The notes: generated by a model from the sequence alone, not told the origin. Positions 43,451-51,153 are shown, numbered from the stretch's first letter. The stretch is 64,000 nucleotides of DNA from Microvirga sp. (GCF_014699075.1 NZ_JACXAB010000016.1:17746-81745), one strand, 5' to 3'. Numbers and translations: made by a program.

Positions 43451-45106
43451 TCACTCCGCCGGAGTCGCAGCGGCGCCGGGGGCGAGCCCGGTATCCGGCA
43501 CATCCGCCTGCCTCGCGGCGGCAACGGGCACCGCGCGCACCGTCATCCAGATGTTGTAGGCGGCCACGATGGCGCCGAGCAGGAACAGCAGTCCGCCGAA
43601 GGCACGTGCGATGTAGTACGGGTACATGGCGACGAGCGAGTCGAGGAACGAATAGGCGAGCGTGCCCTCCTGCGTGTAGGTGCGCCACATCAGACCCTGG
43701 AGGATGCCTGAGTTCCACATGGAGAACACGTAGATGAGGGTGCCGGCGACGGCGAGCCAGAAGTGGACCTCGACCAAGGCCGGCGAATACATCCGCTCGC
43801 GCTTCCAGAGCGAGGGCACCAGGGTGTAGATCGAGCCGAAGGTGATGAACGCGACCCAGCCGAGCGCCCCGGCATGGACGTGGCCGACCGTCCAGTCGGT
43901 GTAGTGGGAGAGTGCGTTCACCGGCCTGATCGCCATGAACGACCCCTCGAAGGTCGACAGGCCGTAGAAGACGGCGGCCACGAAGATGAAGCGCAGCGTG
44001 GCGTCGTCCCTGACCTTCTGCCAGGCACCGTTGAGGGTGAGCAGCGCGTTGCCGGCCGAGGCCCACGAGGGGACGAGCAGCATCACCGAGAACGTCATGC
44101 CGAGGTTCTGCACCCAGTGCGGCAGCGCCGTGTAGTGAAGGTGGTGGGAACCTGCCCACATGTAGAAGAACGTGATGCCCCAGAAGCTGAGGATCGAGAG
44201 CCGGTAGGAGAAGATCGGGCGCTGCGCCCGCACCGGCAGGTAGTAGTACAGCATCGCCAGGAAGCCGGCGGTGAGGAAGAACGCCACGGCGTTGTGGCCG
44301 TACCACCACTGCACCATGGAGTCCTGCACGCCAGCCCAGATCGTGTAGCTCTTGGCCTGCCCGAGCGAGATCGGGAGAGCGAGGTTATTGACGATATGGA
44401 GGATCGCCACCACGACAATGAACGCCATGTAGTACCAGTTGGCGACGTAGATGTGGGGTTCCTTGCGCCGGGCGATGGTGCGCAGGAAGAGCACGAAGTA
44501 GGTGACCCAGACGACCACCAGCCACAGGTCGGCGTACCATTCCGCCTCCGCGTATTCCTTCGACTGGGTCACACCCATGAAGTAGCCGGTGACGGCGAGG
44601 ACGCAGAACAGGTTGAAGCCGAGCAGCACGAACCAGGGGCTGACCTGGCCCGCCAGCCGGGCGCGGGAGGTGCGCTGCACGACGTGGAAGGACGTGGCGA
44701 TGAGGGCGTTGCCGCCGAAGCCGAAGATCACGCCGGTGGTGTGGGTCGGGCGCAGACGGCCGAAGGTCGACCAGCCGGCGTCGAAGGCGAGGTCCGGCCA
44801 GGCCAGTTGCGCCGCGGTCCACACGCCCATGAACATGCCGAAGACGGCCCAGGCCAGCGTCAGGGCAATCCCAACCTTGATCGGGTCGTCATAGTAGTGG
44901 GAGAGGCGGTCCGGATCCGGCTGGCGATCGTAGTACGACCGCATAACGAGGGCGCCGAGGCCCGCGCCGAAGAGCATGACGATGACCCCGTGCATGCCGA
45001 GCGGATCGGAGCCTCCGGCTGCGGCCATGGCCAGGCCGGCAACGAAGATGCAAAGGAGGATCACCAGGGCGTTCTGGCGCTCGCCGGAGGTTAGCTGCTG
45101 AACCAT
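43451..45106 (-). CDS. ccoN: cbb3-type cytochrome c oxidase subunit I
   Basis: The protein has 551 residues from the ATG at 45106, or 562 from one at 45139; neither has a clearly better ribosome binding site. It has about 14 helices. Haem b, b3 and CuB histidines are seen in R-P-T-H-T-T-G-V, W-W-Y-G-H-N-A-V, G-S-H-H-L-H-Y and D-W-T-V-G-H-V-H-A-G. It is the catalytic, proton-pumping subunit of a high-affinity terminal oxidase for low oxygen. It heads the cluster N-O-Q-P-(small)-DUF2189-I-S. Confidence 0.95.
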   Translation of the reverse strand: MVQQLTSGERQNALVILLCIFVAGLAMAAAGGSDPLGMHGVIVMLFGAGLGALVMRSYYDRQPDPDRLSHYYDDPIKVGIALTLAWAVFGMFMGVWTAAQLAWPDLAFDAGWSTFGRLRPTHTTGVIFGFGGNALIATSFHVVQRTSRARLAGQVSPWFVLLGFNLFCVLAVTGYFMGVTQSKEYAEAEWYADLWLVVVWVTYFVLFLRTIARRKEPHIYVANWYYMAFIVVVAILHIVNNLALPISLGQAKSYTIWAGVQDSMVQWWYGHNAVAFFLTAGFLAMLYYYLPVRAQRPIFSYRLSILSFWGITFFYMWAGSHHLHYTALPHWVQNLGMTFSVMLLVPSWASAGNALLTLNGAWQKVRDDATLRFIFVAAVFYGLSTFEGSFMAIRPVNALSHYTDWTVGHVHAGALGWVAFITFGSIYTLVPSLWKRERMYSPALVEVHFWLAVAGTLIYVFSMWNSGILQGLMWRTYTQEGTLAYSFLDSLVAMYPYYIARAFGGLLFLLGAIVAAYNIWMTVRAVPVAAARQADVPDTGLAPGAAATPAE

Positions 45107-45204
45107 GCCGATCTTTCTTTGTGGACGTGAAGCATTCATGCCCTTGGGGTTATCAGTATGTTTGCGCGACTACGGACGATGTTGCCATGTTCCGAGCCGA
45201 ATGC

Positions 45205-45218
45205 TTGAGCTTCCACAA
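45205..45218. promoter_or_regulatory. Possible FNR/FixK-type box upstream of ccoN
   Basis: TTGA-GCTTCC-ACAA matches the TTGA-N6-TCAA pattern of FNR/FixK regulators in 7 of 8 half-site positions. It lies about 100 bases before the ccoN start at 45106 (66 from the upstream ATG). cbb3 operons are commonly FixK- or FNR-activated, so the place fits. One imperfect match is weak evidence. Confidence 0.35.
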
Positions 45219-45356
45219 TCGGAAGCTGTTGGCGAGACGTCAACCCTGGATTATCCGTCCTCCATAAGGCGGCAATCTTTGAATCCTTTTCGCTATGACA
45301 CGGGTTGGTGGCCGGGCGACTCGGTACAAGGCCCTCAATTATTTTGGAACCCCAAG

Positions 45357-45398
45357 GTGCAGGAACTCGGGTGCAGGAACTCGGGTGCAGGAACTCGG
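45357..45398. repeat. Tandem repeat, 3 x 14 bp
   Basis: The unit GTGCAGGAACTCGG is repeated three times without a mismatch. The unit length is not a multiple of three and the repeat is in non-coding DNA between ccoN and the receiver gene. Copy number could vary by slippage. Confidence 0.95.
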
Positions 45399-45835
45399 CC
45401 CTGTGAAAACCATGGACCTATACCTGTATCCATCCAACTCAGGTGAATTCCTTAAGTGACTGTCCGGATCACAGGTTGTCCAAGTCGCCGTTGACACCGC
45501 ACTGAGAAGGCCTCCACCGACAGGCGGATTCGATCTGACGCGGGAGAGGGCAGGGCCGCCCGTCGGGAACCGGGCATGCGCAGTGTGGAGGGACATGGCC
45601 TTCTTGGCTTGGACCCAGGTTGTCCGGAAGTCTCAGCGGCTGGTCTCAAGGACACAAGTGGGCGCATTCCGGACGGCTCGGCCCGCCTCAGCCTTGATCC
45701 AGCGCTAGAACGGGCCATTCGCGATGGCCCTTCAGGACAATACCGGACTGGAGGCGATGACTTCCCCTCGGCATGGTTATCCCGTAGCGGACCGCATCCT
45801 GCGGGCGCCCGAGCGGAACGGAGCCAGGGACCGGC

Positions 45836-46222
45836 ATGCCCGGAATTGCCGAATGCGTCCTTGTGGTGGACGACTACCTTGCCGTGCGCAGGTCCCTGAG
45901 GTTCGCCCTTGAGATGGAGGGCCTGACCGTCCGTACCTATGGCAGCGGAGCCGAACTCCTGGCGGACCCGGACCTTGCTTCGTGCGGCTGCCTGGTAATC
46001 GACTGCAACATGCCGGGGATGAACGGGATCGAGCTGGTAGAGCGGCTCGAGGAGCGTCAGCAGCACTGTCCGGTCATCCTGATCACGTCCGGGGCGGCGC
46101 ACGATTTGGCGGAATGCAGTGTCCATCTCGACATTCTGGATGTGCTCGAGAAGCCACTCGAGGACAACGCGCTTCTGGACCACATCCATGCCGCCTTGGC
46201 TGCGGCCCGGATCAGGACATGA
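45836..46222 (+). CDS. Single-domain response regulator (FixJ/CheY-like receiver)
   Basis: This 128-residue receiver domain has acidic pocket Asp12-Asp13 (V-L-V-V-D-D), phosphoacceptor Asp56 (L-V-I-D-C-N-M-P-G-M-N-G), a Thr/Ser at about 84 and Lys106 (L-E-K-P-L). There is no output domain. The motifs are closest to FixJ/NtrC-type receivers. It could act as a phosphate sink or docking partner for a kinase. It is divergent from the cbb3 operon across the repeat-containing region, so a role in its control is possible but unproven. Confidence 0.85.
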   Translation: MPGIAECVLVVDDYLAVRRSLRFALEMEGLTVRTYGSGAELLADPDLASCGCLVIDCNMPGMNGIELVERLEERQQHCPVILITSGAAHDLAECSVHLDILDVLEKPLEDNALLDHIHAALAAARIRT

Positions 46223-46321
46223 CCAAGGGCAACCCTCGAACGGACAGCCTGCTGTTCAGCCTTCGCGCAAGCCGGTCGAGGCTTTCGGCAGCAGGCGTGC
46301 GAACGCCGGGTGGCGGATGCC

Positions 46322-46639
46322 TTAAATGCCCCCGCTCGGCTCGCGACGCATGAGGTGATCTTCCACCGTGGTCACGCCGGGTACGTTCTCGGCGGCAATC
46401 CGCAGCGCCCGCCGTTCCTCCTCGCTGCGCACGAAACCGAACAGATGCACGACGCCGTTCTCGACGACGAGGGGCGAGACCGGCTCGTTGAAGTGCAGGC
46501 GGACGGCGAACGGTGCCTCCTCCACGACAGCCCCGTCCACGGGGTGGGACTCGACCAGCGCCGCATGGGCGAGGGCAGCATCGCTGCCCCACAGCCCGGC
46601 GAGCGCCAGCCAGAGCATGATGGGAATGGCCCTGAGCAT
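46322..46639 (-). CDS. CopC-BON chimeric exported protein
   Basis: The protein has 105 residues. A signal peptide ends A-L-A before H-A-A-L-V-E-S-H-P, so the mature protein would start with His, the N-terminal copper ligand of CopC. The CopC-like part runs to about residue 57 (L-H-F-N-E-P-V-S-P-L), roughly half a normal CopC domain. It then runs straight into a BON-like segment V-V-E-N-G-V-V-H-L-F-G-F-V and N-V-P-G-V-T-T-V-E-D-H-L. Such a junction looks like a deletion fusion of copC and a BON gene, though a genuine small fusion cannot be excluded. Confidence 0.7.
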   Translation of the reverse strand: MLRAIPIMLWLALAGLWGSDAALAHAALVESHPVDGAVVEEAPFAVRLHFNEPVSPLVVENGVVHLFGFVRSEEERRALRIAAENVPGVTTVEDHLMRREPSGGI

Positions 46640-46679
46640 GGCGTTGCGGGGAGCCGCGTGACGGCTCCCCGCTCCCTTA

Positions 46680-47216
46680 TCAATGGGTGGCCTTGGCCGG
46701 CAGGAGCTTCAGCCCCGGTGCCGGATACTGGTAGTCATCGGCGCTCTTGCCCTCCGCCGGGATCTCGATCCAGCGGTCCGCCTTTCCTCCCCCGCATTCC
46801 TGAACCACGGGGATGTAGAGCATGGTGTCGGGCTTGAGGCTGTCGGTGAGGTAGGCACGGAAGACGAACTCGTCGTAGTGCTCGTCGAGCAGCTTGCCCG
46901 TCCAGACGATCTCGCGCACGCCCTCGGACAGCGCGGTGCCGTGATAGTCGTACGTCTTCCCGTAAGGTGCCTTGACGGTTTCCATCTCCCACCCCGGCTT
47001 GGGCATCGGCTTGACGTTGATGACGCCCTCAAGGATGCGCACGCGCAGCTTCAGGGTCGGTGTGCCCTCGCAGCCGTGGCCGACGCGCAGCACCGCCTTG
47101 TAGGTTGAGCCGATCGGCGCCTGCTACGTTTCGAGACTGGTATGTGCGTGAGCCGTGCAGGCAAGCGCGATGAATGCGAAGGCAGTGAGCGCCCCGCGGA
47201 GACGGATCGTGGTCAT
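46680..47216 (-). pseudogene. YcnI/DUF1775 copper-handling protein interrupted by an in-frame TAG
   Basis: The frame from ATG 47216 encodes a signal peptide (M-T-T-I-R-L-R-G-A-L...C-T-A-H-A) and the mature start H-T-S-L-E-T. It then meets TAG at 47124-47126 (codon 31) and continues in the same frame Q-A-P-I-G-S-T-Y-K-A-V-L-R-V-G-H-G-C to the stop at 46680. The mature N-terminal His and the L-E-T...A-P-x-G-S-x-Y pattern are the copper site region of YcnI proteins. A single base change restores the full 178-residue protein. It is a nonsense mutation, a sequencing error, or a suppressed stop. Confidence 0.8.
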
Positions 47217-47255
47217 GGCTTCATCCTGTCTTCTGGGATTGTTTGCGTGTGGCGT

Positions 47256-47633
47256 TTAGATCGCCGCAGGTGGCGCACGGGCGCCGACAGGATAGAACGT
47301 GAGGGATCGCGCCGCCCCGGACGGGGTCCGGTCCTCGAAGCCCGGGGCGGATGGGATGGCGTACGGCGGGATCGGGAGACCGGCCGCAGGCGCCGCTGGC
47401 ATGCCGTTGACATAGCTCAGGATGCAGCACGGCTTCGCATGGCCGGCTGTCGTCCCGTGCCTGTCCTCATGCGATCCGTCCGCGTCGCGGGAATGATGCA
47501 GGTGCCGCGCGGGGTCGGCCCGTTCGAACGACGGAAGCGACGGCGGTTGCGTCGCGAGGGCCATCAGGCCGACGTGCAGGACAAGGGACAGGGCAGCGAC
47601 CAGCGCCGTTGCCCGTCTGCTCCAGATCCTCAT
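47256..47633 (-). CDS. DUF2946-like small exported or membrane protein
   Basis: This 125-residue protein has an N-terminal hydrophobic segment (A-L-V-A-A-L-S-L-V-L-H-V-G-L-M-A-L). It then has a His-rich stretch (R-H-L-H-H-S-R-D-A-D-G-S-H-E-D-R-H) and H-A-K-P-C-C-I-L-S-Y-V-N-G. The pattern resembles DUF2946 proteins found next to copper genes. The His and Cys content fits metal binding. The ATG at 47633 is preferred to 47651 because the residues after it look like a signal sequence. Function is inference from context. Confidence 0.65.
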   Translation of the reverse strand: MRIWSRRATALVAALSLVLHVGLMALATQPPSLPSFERADPARHLHHSRDADGSHEDRHGTTAGHAKPCCILSYVNGMPAAPAAGLPIPPYAIPSAPGFEDRTPSGAARSLTFYPVGARAPPAAI

Positions 47634-47669
47634 GCTCCGCCGATGGCCCATCGCCCTGCAACTAGGTTC

Positions 47670-48836
47670 CTATGTCGCGTGATCAACAGTCGGCATCGCT
47701 TCCTGTCGATGGCGGGAAGGCTCCCTCTCGTGCCGACGGGCGACGGCCAGGGTGACGGCAAATGTCAGGAGGGCGATGACCGTGAGAATGCCACTTGCCA
47801 TCCGTCCGGCCTCCCAGCCTGCGATCCCGGCGCCGGCCCGCAAGACCACCGAAGCATGCAGAAGGAGCAGCGGTGCGTAGAGCCACCCTGAATAGCGCAG
47901 GCGAACCCGCGCGACCGCCGGCAGGATGATGAGCGCATGCCCGAACACCATCGAGAGCACGAACCCGATCAGCACGGCAAGCAGCGCGACGTCGTATCCG
48001 AGTCTGCTTTCACCGGGTGGGAACCCGATCAGGGAAGCGCCCCCGAATCCCAGCCACGCGTAGCCCGCGAGCATGCAGACCGCCATGAAGCGGGGCTGCC
48101 CGGTCCTACGGATGTTCCGGAGGGCAATGTCGTGCCGCAGCAACCACAGGGTGGTGACGAAGAGGGCGATGCCGAACAGGATCGCGCTGTTCTCGGTCAT
48201 CAGGCCGTTCTGGGCGCCGGCGACGAGAAGGCCGATGGCGAACAGGAAGAGAGCCTCGCTGCCGCGGCGTTGCGGCATGAGGCGGCTGAGCTCCAGGCGC
48301 TCGCCCGCAATGGTGAGGATCAGGAAGGCGAGCCACCAGCCCACGAGGTCGGGCACGGGCTGGCCCATCAGCCAGAGGATGTTCCCGGCGAGCCAGGCGA
48401 GCGCACCGAACAGGAGCGCGCCGGTGAACACCGCCGGCTGCTGCATCGTGATCAGCAGGGATCCGCCCGCGAGCACCGCCGCCGCGATCGCGTAGGCCCC
48501 TGCGCCCACGGCCTCGGGCGCCCCGGTCAGCAGAGCCAGCGTCCCGAGGCCGGAGAACGCGGGAGCGGCGTAGCTCCACCTGCGATTCAGCGCGACGGCG
48601 CGCTCGAGGCCGATCAGCGTTCCGAACAGCCCCGAGATCATCAACGGTCCATGCAAGGCGGCAAGGGATGAGCCGCGCGGCAGCGGCCAGCCCAGCCGTG
48701 CCAATGCGCTCCACAGGCCCGCCAGCAGGGCAAGGATGCCCAAGGCGAGGAGCGCAGCTCTTACCCCCATCCAGGAACCCTTGTGCAAAGAGACGAGCAA
48801 GGGAGCGGCTGTCCCGGCGGTGGCCGAGGTGTTCAT
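47670..48836 (-). CDS. Polytopic membrane protein, unknown (NnrS-neighbour type)
   Basis: The protein has 388 residues from the ATG at 48836, with about twelve hydrophobic segments. Conserved-looking polar residues include H-G-P-L-M-I-S-G-L-F-G-T-L-I-G-L-E-R in helix 2-3 and F-G-H-A-L-I-I-L-P-A-V near the end. Both resemble NnrS/NorB-like haem-copper-associated membrane proteins in spirit but are not assignable. The start overlaps the DUF59 stop by one base (TGATG). Coupling to DUF59 and the nearby NnrS gene suggests a nitrogen-oxide or metal-centre maintenance role. Confidence 0.75.
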   Translation of the reverse strand: MNTSATAGTAAPLLVSLHKGSWMGVRAALLALGILALLAGLWSALARLGWPLPRGSSLAALHGPLMISGLFGTLIGLERAVALNRRWSYAAPAFSGLGTLALLTGAPEAVGAGAYAIAAAVLAGGSLLITMQQPAVFTGALLFGALAWLAGNILWLMGQPVPDLVGWWLAFLILTIAGERLELSRLMPQRRGSEALFLFAIGLLVAGAQNGLMTENSAILFGIALFVTTLWLLRHDIALRNIRRTGQPRFMAVCMLAGYAWLGFGGASLIGFPPGESRLGYDVALLAVLIGFVLSMVFGHALIILPAVARVRLRYSGWLYAPLLLLHASVVLRAGAGIAGWEAGRMASGILTVIALLTFAVTLAVARRHEREPSRHRQEAMPTVDHAT

Positions 48837-49177
48837 CAGACCGTCTCCTGAGGGGGATGACCCAGAAGCTCGAGACCCCGGCCCGTGATGCGGTCTGGGG
48901 TCCAGGGCGGGTTCCACACTAGGCTGACGACCACCTTCGGCACGTCGTGGAACCGACCCGACAGGCGCTCGCGCGCGTCCTCCACGATCATCCCGCCGAG
49001 CGGGCAGGCCCGGGTCGTCAGGGTGAGCGCGACCTCGATGCCGTCGTCGCTCCGCGTCGCTTGGTAGACGAGGCCTAGGTCGACCACACTGAGGCCGACC
49101 TCCGGATCCATCACCTCCAGAAGGCAGTCGAGGATGTCGGGATCGAGCGCTTGGGTCTTGGTCGAATGTCCGGTCAC
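48836..49177 (-). CDS. DUF59/MIP18-type metal-sulfur cluster assembly factor
   Basis: The protein has 113 residues from a GTG at 49177 preceded by AAGGAAGGA. It has a single MIP18 (DUF59) fold: V-M-D-P-E-V-G-L-S-V-V-D-L-G-L-V-Y and T-T-R-A-C-P-L-G-G-M-I carry the conserved Asp and Cys thought to handle iron-sulfur intermediates. It is translationally coupled to the membrane protein downstream. Neighbouring DUF1858 and Dnr-like regulator genes suggest repair of iron-sulfur centres under nitrosative or low-oxygen conditions. Confidence 0.85.
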   Translation of the reverse strand: MTGHSTKTQALDPDILDCLLEVMDPEVGLSVVDLGLVYQATRSDDGIEVALTLTTRACPLGGMIVEDARERLSGRFHDVPKVVVSLVWNPPWTPDRITGRGLELLGHPPQETV

Positions 49178-49230
49178 GGCTTTCCTTCCTTCGCTGGACC
49201 TGACCTTCGCCCATCGGACCATGCCGCTCC

Positions 49231-49244
49231 TTGCCCTGGCGCAA
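49231..49244. promoter_or_regulatory. TTGC-N6-GCAA palindrome 1 (Dnr/NnrR-type site)
   Basis: TTGCCCTGGCGCAA lies between the divergent DUF59 and DUF1858 genes, 54 bases from the DUF59 GTG and 111 from the DUF1858 ATG. Two further copies of TTGC-N6-GCAA flank the pseudoazurin gene. The form matches the TTG-N8-CAA class recognised by NnrR/Dnr regulators. Confidence 0.6.
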
Positions 49245-49354
49245 ACACCGCCGCGAATTCCGGCATCCCGCGGCAGCATCGTTGCGCCGGGACAAGGACC
49301 GATGCCGGGACGCGGCTTAGACCTGATGTCCGATTGTCACCGCCGGAGGCTCCC

Positions 49355-49579
49355 ATGACCATCGAAACCACCCACCTCGTCGACGACGTCATGCGGCGAT
49401 GGCCCGCGACCATCCGGGTGTTCCTGAACCATGGGATGCGGTGCGTCGGGTGTCCCATCGCCTGCTTCCACGCGGTCGACGACGCCTGCCGCGAGCACGA
49501 GGTCGATCGCGCGGCCTTCCTGGCCGATCTCAGGGCGACGGCCGCCTTCGAGGGCCTCGCAGGTCCGGCGCGGCCGTGA
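49355..49579 (+). CDS. DUF1858 domain protein
   Basis: The 74-residue protein is a single DUF1858 module: V-D-D-V-M-R-R-W-P-A-T-I-R-V-F, then G-M-R-C-V-G-C-P-I-A-C-F-H with the C-x-x-C pair. The domain occurs alone or at the N-terminus of ScdA/RIC iron-sulfur repair proteins and near hybrid-cluster proteins. The ATG at 49355 follows CGGAGG. It is divergent from DUF59 across a Dnr-type palindrome, suggesting joint control. Confidence 0.85.
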   Translation: MTIETTHLVDDVMRRWPATIRVFLNHGMRCVGCPIACFHAVDDACREHEVDRAAFLADLRATAAFEGLAGPARP

Positions 49580-49616
49580 TGGACCCCGTCCTGGCGGTTC
49601 GGCGGTCGCCGCTCCG

Positions 49617-50315
49617 TCAGTCGGGCAGGCCCTCGGCGAGCAGGAACAGCTTGTGCGGCTGGCGGATCACGATCCGCTGACGGCCGCCCTCGACGAGGCC
49701 CTGGCTCTCCCAGGCGCTCAGGACGCGGCTCACGGTGTGCAGCGTGGCGCCCGTCATCTCGGCGATGTCCTGGCGCGTGATCGGGAAATCGATCTCTACC
49801 CCGGCCTCGACCTTGCGTCCGGACTGCCGCACCAGCCGGAGTACGGCATGGGCGATGCGGCGCTCGACCTGCTCGGTCGACATCTCGACCACGCGGGTAT
49901 GGGCGTCCTGGAGCCGGCTGCCGACGGTCTGGAGGGTGTTGACCGCCAGTGCCGGATGGGTCGCCACGAGGCGGGGCCATGCGGCGGAGGGCCAGACCAG
50001 GGCGATGCTGTCCACCACCGCCGTTGCCGTGGCCGGATAGGTCGTGCGGCCGATGGCCATGGCGACGCCGAACACCTCGCCGGGCGAGACGAACCGCACC
50101 ACCACCTGCTGCCCGTCGGGCGTGAGCTTGAACACCCTCAGGTGCCCGTGCAGCAGGATGAAGAAGGAGTGGGCCTCCCCGTCCTGCTGGAACACGTTCG
50201 TTCCCTTCGGGTAGCGCACCGACTGCGCCTCCTGGAGCATCCGGTCGACTTGCTCCGGCGCGAGGCCGGCGAACATCGGAAGGTCTGCCACGAGGGTTCG
50301 ATCGACGCTGGCCAT
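49617..50315 (-). CDS. Crp/Fnr-family regulator, Dnr/NnrR type
   Basis: The protein has 232 residues from the ATG at 50315; a non-preferred start is at 50345. A cyclic-nucleotide-like sensor domain (about 10 to 130, with F-F-I-L-L-H-G-H-L-R-V-F and V-S-P-G-E-V-F-G-V-A) is joined by a long dimer helix to a C-terminal HTH (M-T-G-A-T-L-H-T-V-S-R-V-L-S). No cysteine cluster of FNR type is present, so it is not an iron-sulfur oxygen sensor. Neighbouring pseudoazurin and NnrS genes and TTGC-N6-GCAA sites point to nitrogen-oxide sensing. Confidence 0.88.
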   Translation of the reverse strand: MASVDRTLVADLPMFAGLAPEQVDRMLQEAQSVRYPKGTNVFQQDGEAHSFFILLHGHLRVFKLTPDGQQVVVRFVSPGEVFGVAMAIGRTTYPATATAVVDSIALVWPSAAWPRLVATHPALAVNTLQTVGSRLQDAHTRVVEMSTEQVERRIAHAVLRLVRQSGRKVEAGVEIDFPITRQDIAEMTGATLHTVSRVLSAWESQGLVEGGRQRIVIRQPHKLFLLAEGLPD

Positions 50316-50430
50316 CCACCTGCCTTGTTCTGAGACGCTTCGCATCAGGACAACGGTCGAGCGTCATGTTCCGTTCGAACGAACCGAACCGCCTACCGAC
50401 GGTTCGGCAGGACGCCCTCGACCCGTCTGT

Positions 50431-50444
50431 TTGCCGTGGCGCAA
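50431..50444. promoter_or_regulatory. TTGC-N6-GCAA palindrome 2
   Basis: TTGCCGTGGCGCAA lies in the divergent region between the Crp/Fnr gene and pseudoazurin, 116 bases from the regulator start. It differs from copy 1 at one position only. It may serve autoregulation. Confidence 0.6.
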
Positions 50445-50491
50445 CCAAGTGCCCTGTCTCTCGTCGAGCTCCAGGCAAATTCGCCAACTCC

Positions 50492-50505
50492 TTGCGCCAG
50501 CGCAA
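50492..50505. promoter_or_regulatory. TTGC-N6-GCAA palindrome 3
   Basis: TTGCGCCAGCGCAA, itself within the longer palindrome CTTGCGC-CA-GCGCAAG, lies 85 bases before the pseudoazurin ATG. This is suitable for activation of that gene by a Crp/Fnr-type regulator. Confidence 0.65.
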
Positions 50506-50589
50506 GTACGGGCAACCCGCGGAGGCGTACCACCCTCCCAAGAGCTTCGGACAGGGGCTCACCGTTTCGCATTTCAACAGGAGACAATC

Positions 50590-51045
50590 ATGCGGAAGGT
50601 CATCGTACTCGGCGCCCTCGTGGCAACCCTTGGCTTCGCAGGCACCGCAGGCGCCGCCGAGGTCGAGGTGAAGATGCTCAACAAGGGCATCGAGGGCGTC
50701 ATGGTGTTCGAGCCAGCCCTGGTGAAGATCAACCCGGGCGACACGGTGAAGTTTGTGGCCTCGGACAAGGGCCACAACGTTGAGACCGTTGACGCCATGG
50801 TGCCAGAAGGCGGACAGAAGTTCGTCGGCAAGGTCAACGAGGAGGTCTCGGTCACCTTCGACAAGCCCGGCGTGTACGGCTACAAGTGCAAGCCGCACTA
50901 CGGCATGGGCATGGTCGGCATGATCGTGGTCGGCGACGCACCCAACGTTGACCAAGCCAAGGCTGCCACCCATCCCGGCAAGGCAAAGCAGGCCTTCGCC
51001 AACCTGTTCGACAAGCTGGCTACGACAACGACGGCCGCCAAGTAG
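50590..51045 (+). CDS. Pseudoazurin (type 1 copper protein)
   Basis: The protein has 151 residues: a signal peptide (1 to 22, ends G-A-A-E), then a cupredoxin domain with type 1 copper ligands His62 (K-G-H-N-V), Cys100, His103 and Met108 (Y-K-C-K-P-H-Y-G-M-G-M). A 30-residue Ala/Lys-rich tail follows. Pseudoazurin donates electrons to nitrite reductase or nitrous oxide reductase in the periplasm. No nir, nor or nos structural gene is in the window. It is divergent from the Crp/Fnr regulator, and GGAGAC precedes the ATG. Confidence 0.93.
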   Translation: MRKVIVLGALVATLGFAGTAGAAEVEVKMLNKGIEGVMVFEPALVKINPGDTVKFVASDKGHNVETVDAMVPEGGQKFVGKVNEEVSVTFDKPGVYGYKCKPHYGMGMVGMIVVGDAPNVDQAKAATHPGKAKQAFANLFDKLATTTTAAK

Positions 51046-51153
51046 CATTCCCGTCGGATGCGTGCGCCGCCGCGGCTGGATCGTCGCGGCGGCACCCATG
51101 TCTTTTCGGATCCATGCCGCGATCGGCTGCGAAAGCTTGAAAGGAGATCTGCG

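Larger units (their letters stand above)
45140..45835. other. Intergenic control region of ccoN and the receiver protein
   Basis: Nearly 700 bases separate divergent ccoN and the response regulator. The region holds an FNR/FixK-like site at 45205-45218 and a threefold 14-base tandem repeat at 45357-45398. Open frames exist on both strands downstream of the repeat, but they have no recognisable domain and no good start. Confidence 0.5.

Noticed and set aside
48837..49295. N-terminal extension of the 12-helix membrane protein
   Set aside because: It overlaps the DUF59 gene in another frame; the real start is the ATG at 48836 coupled to the DUF59 stop.
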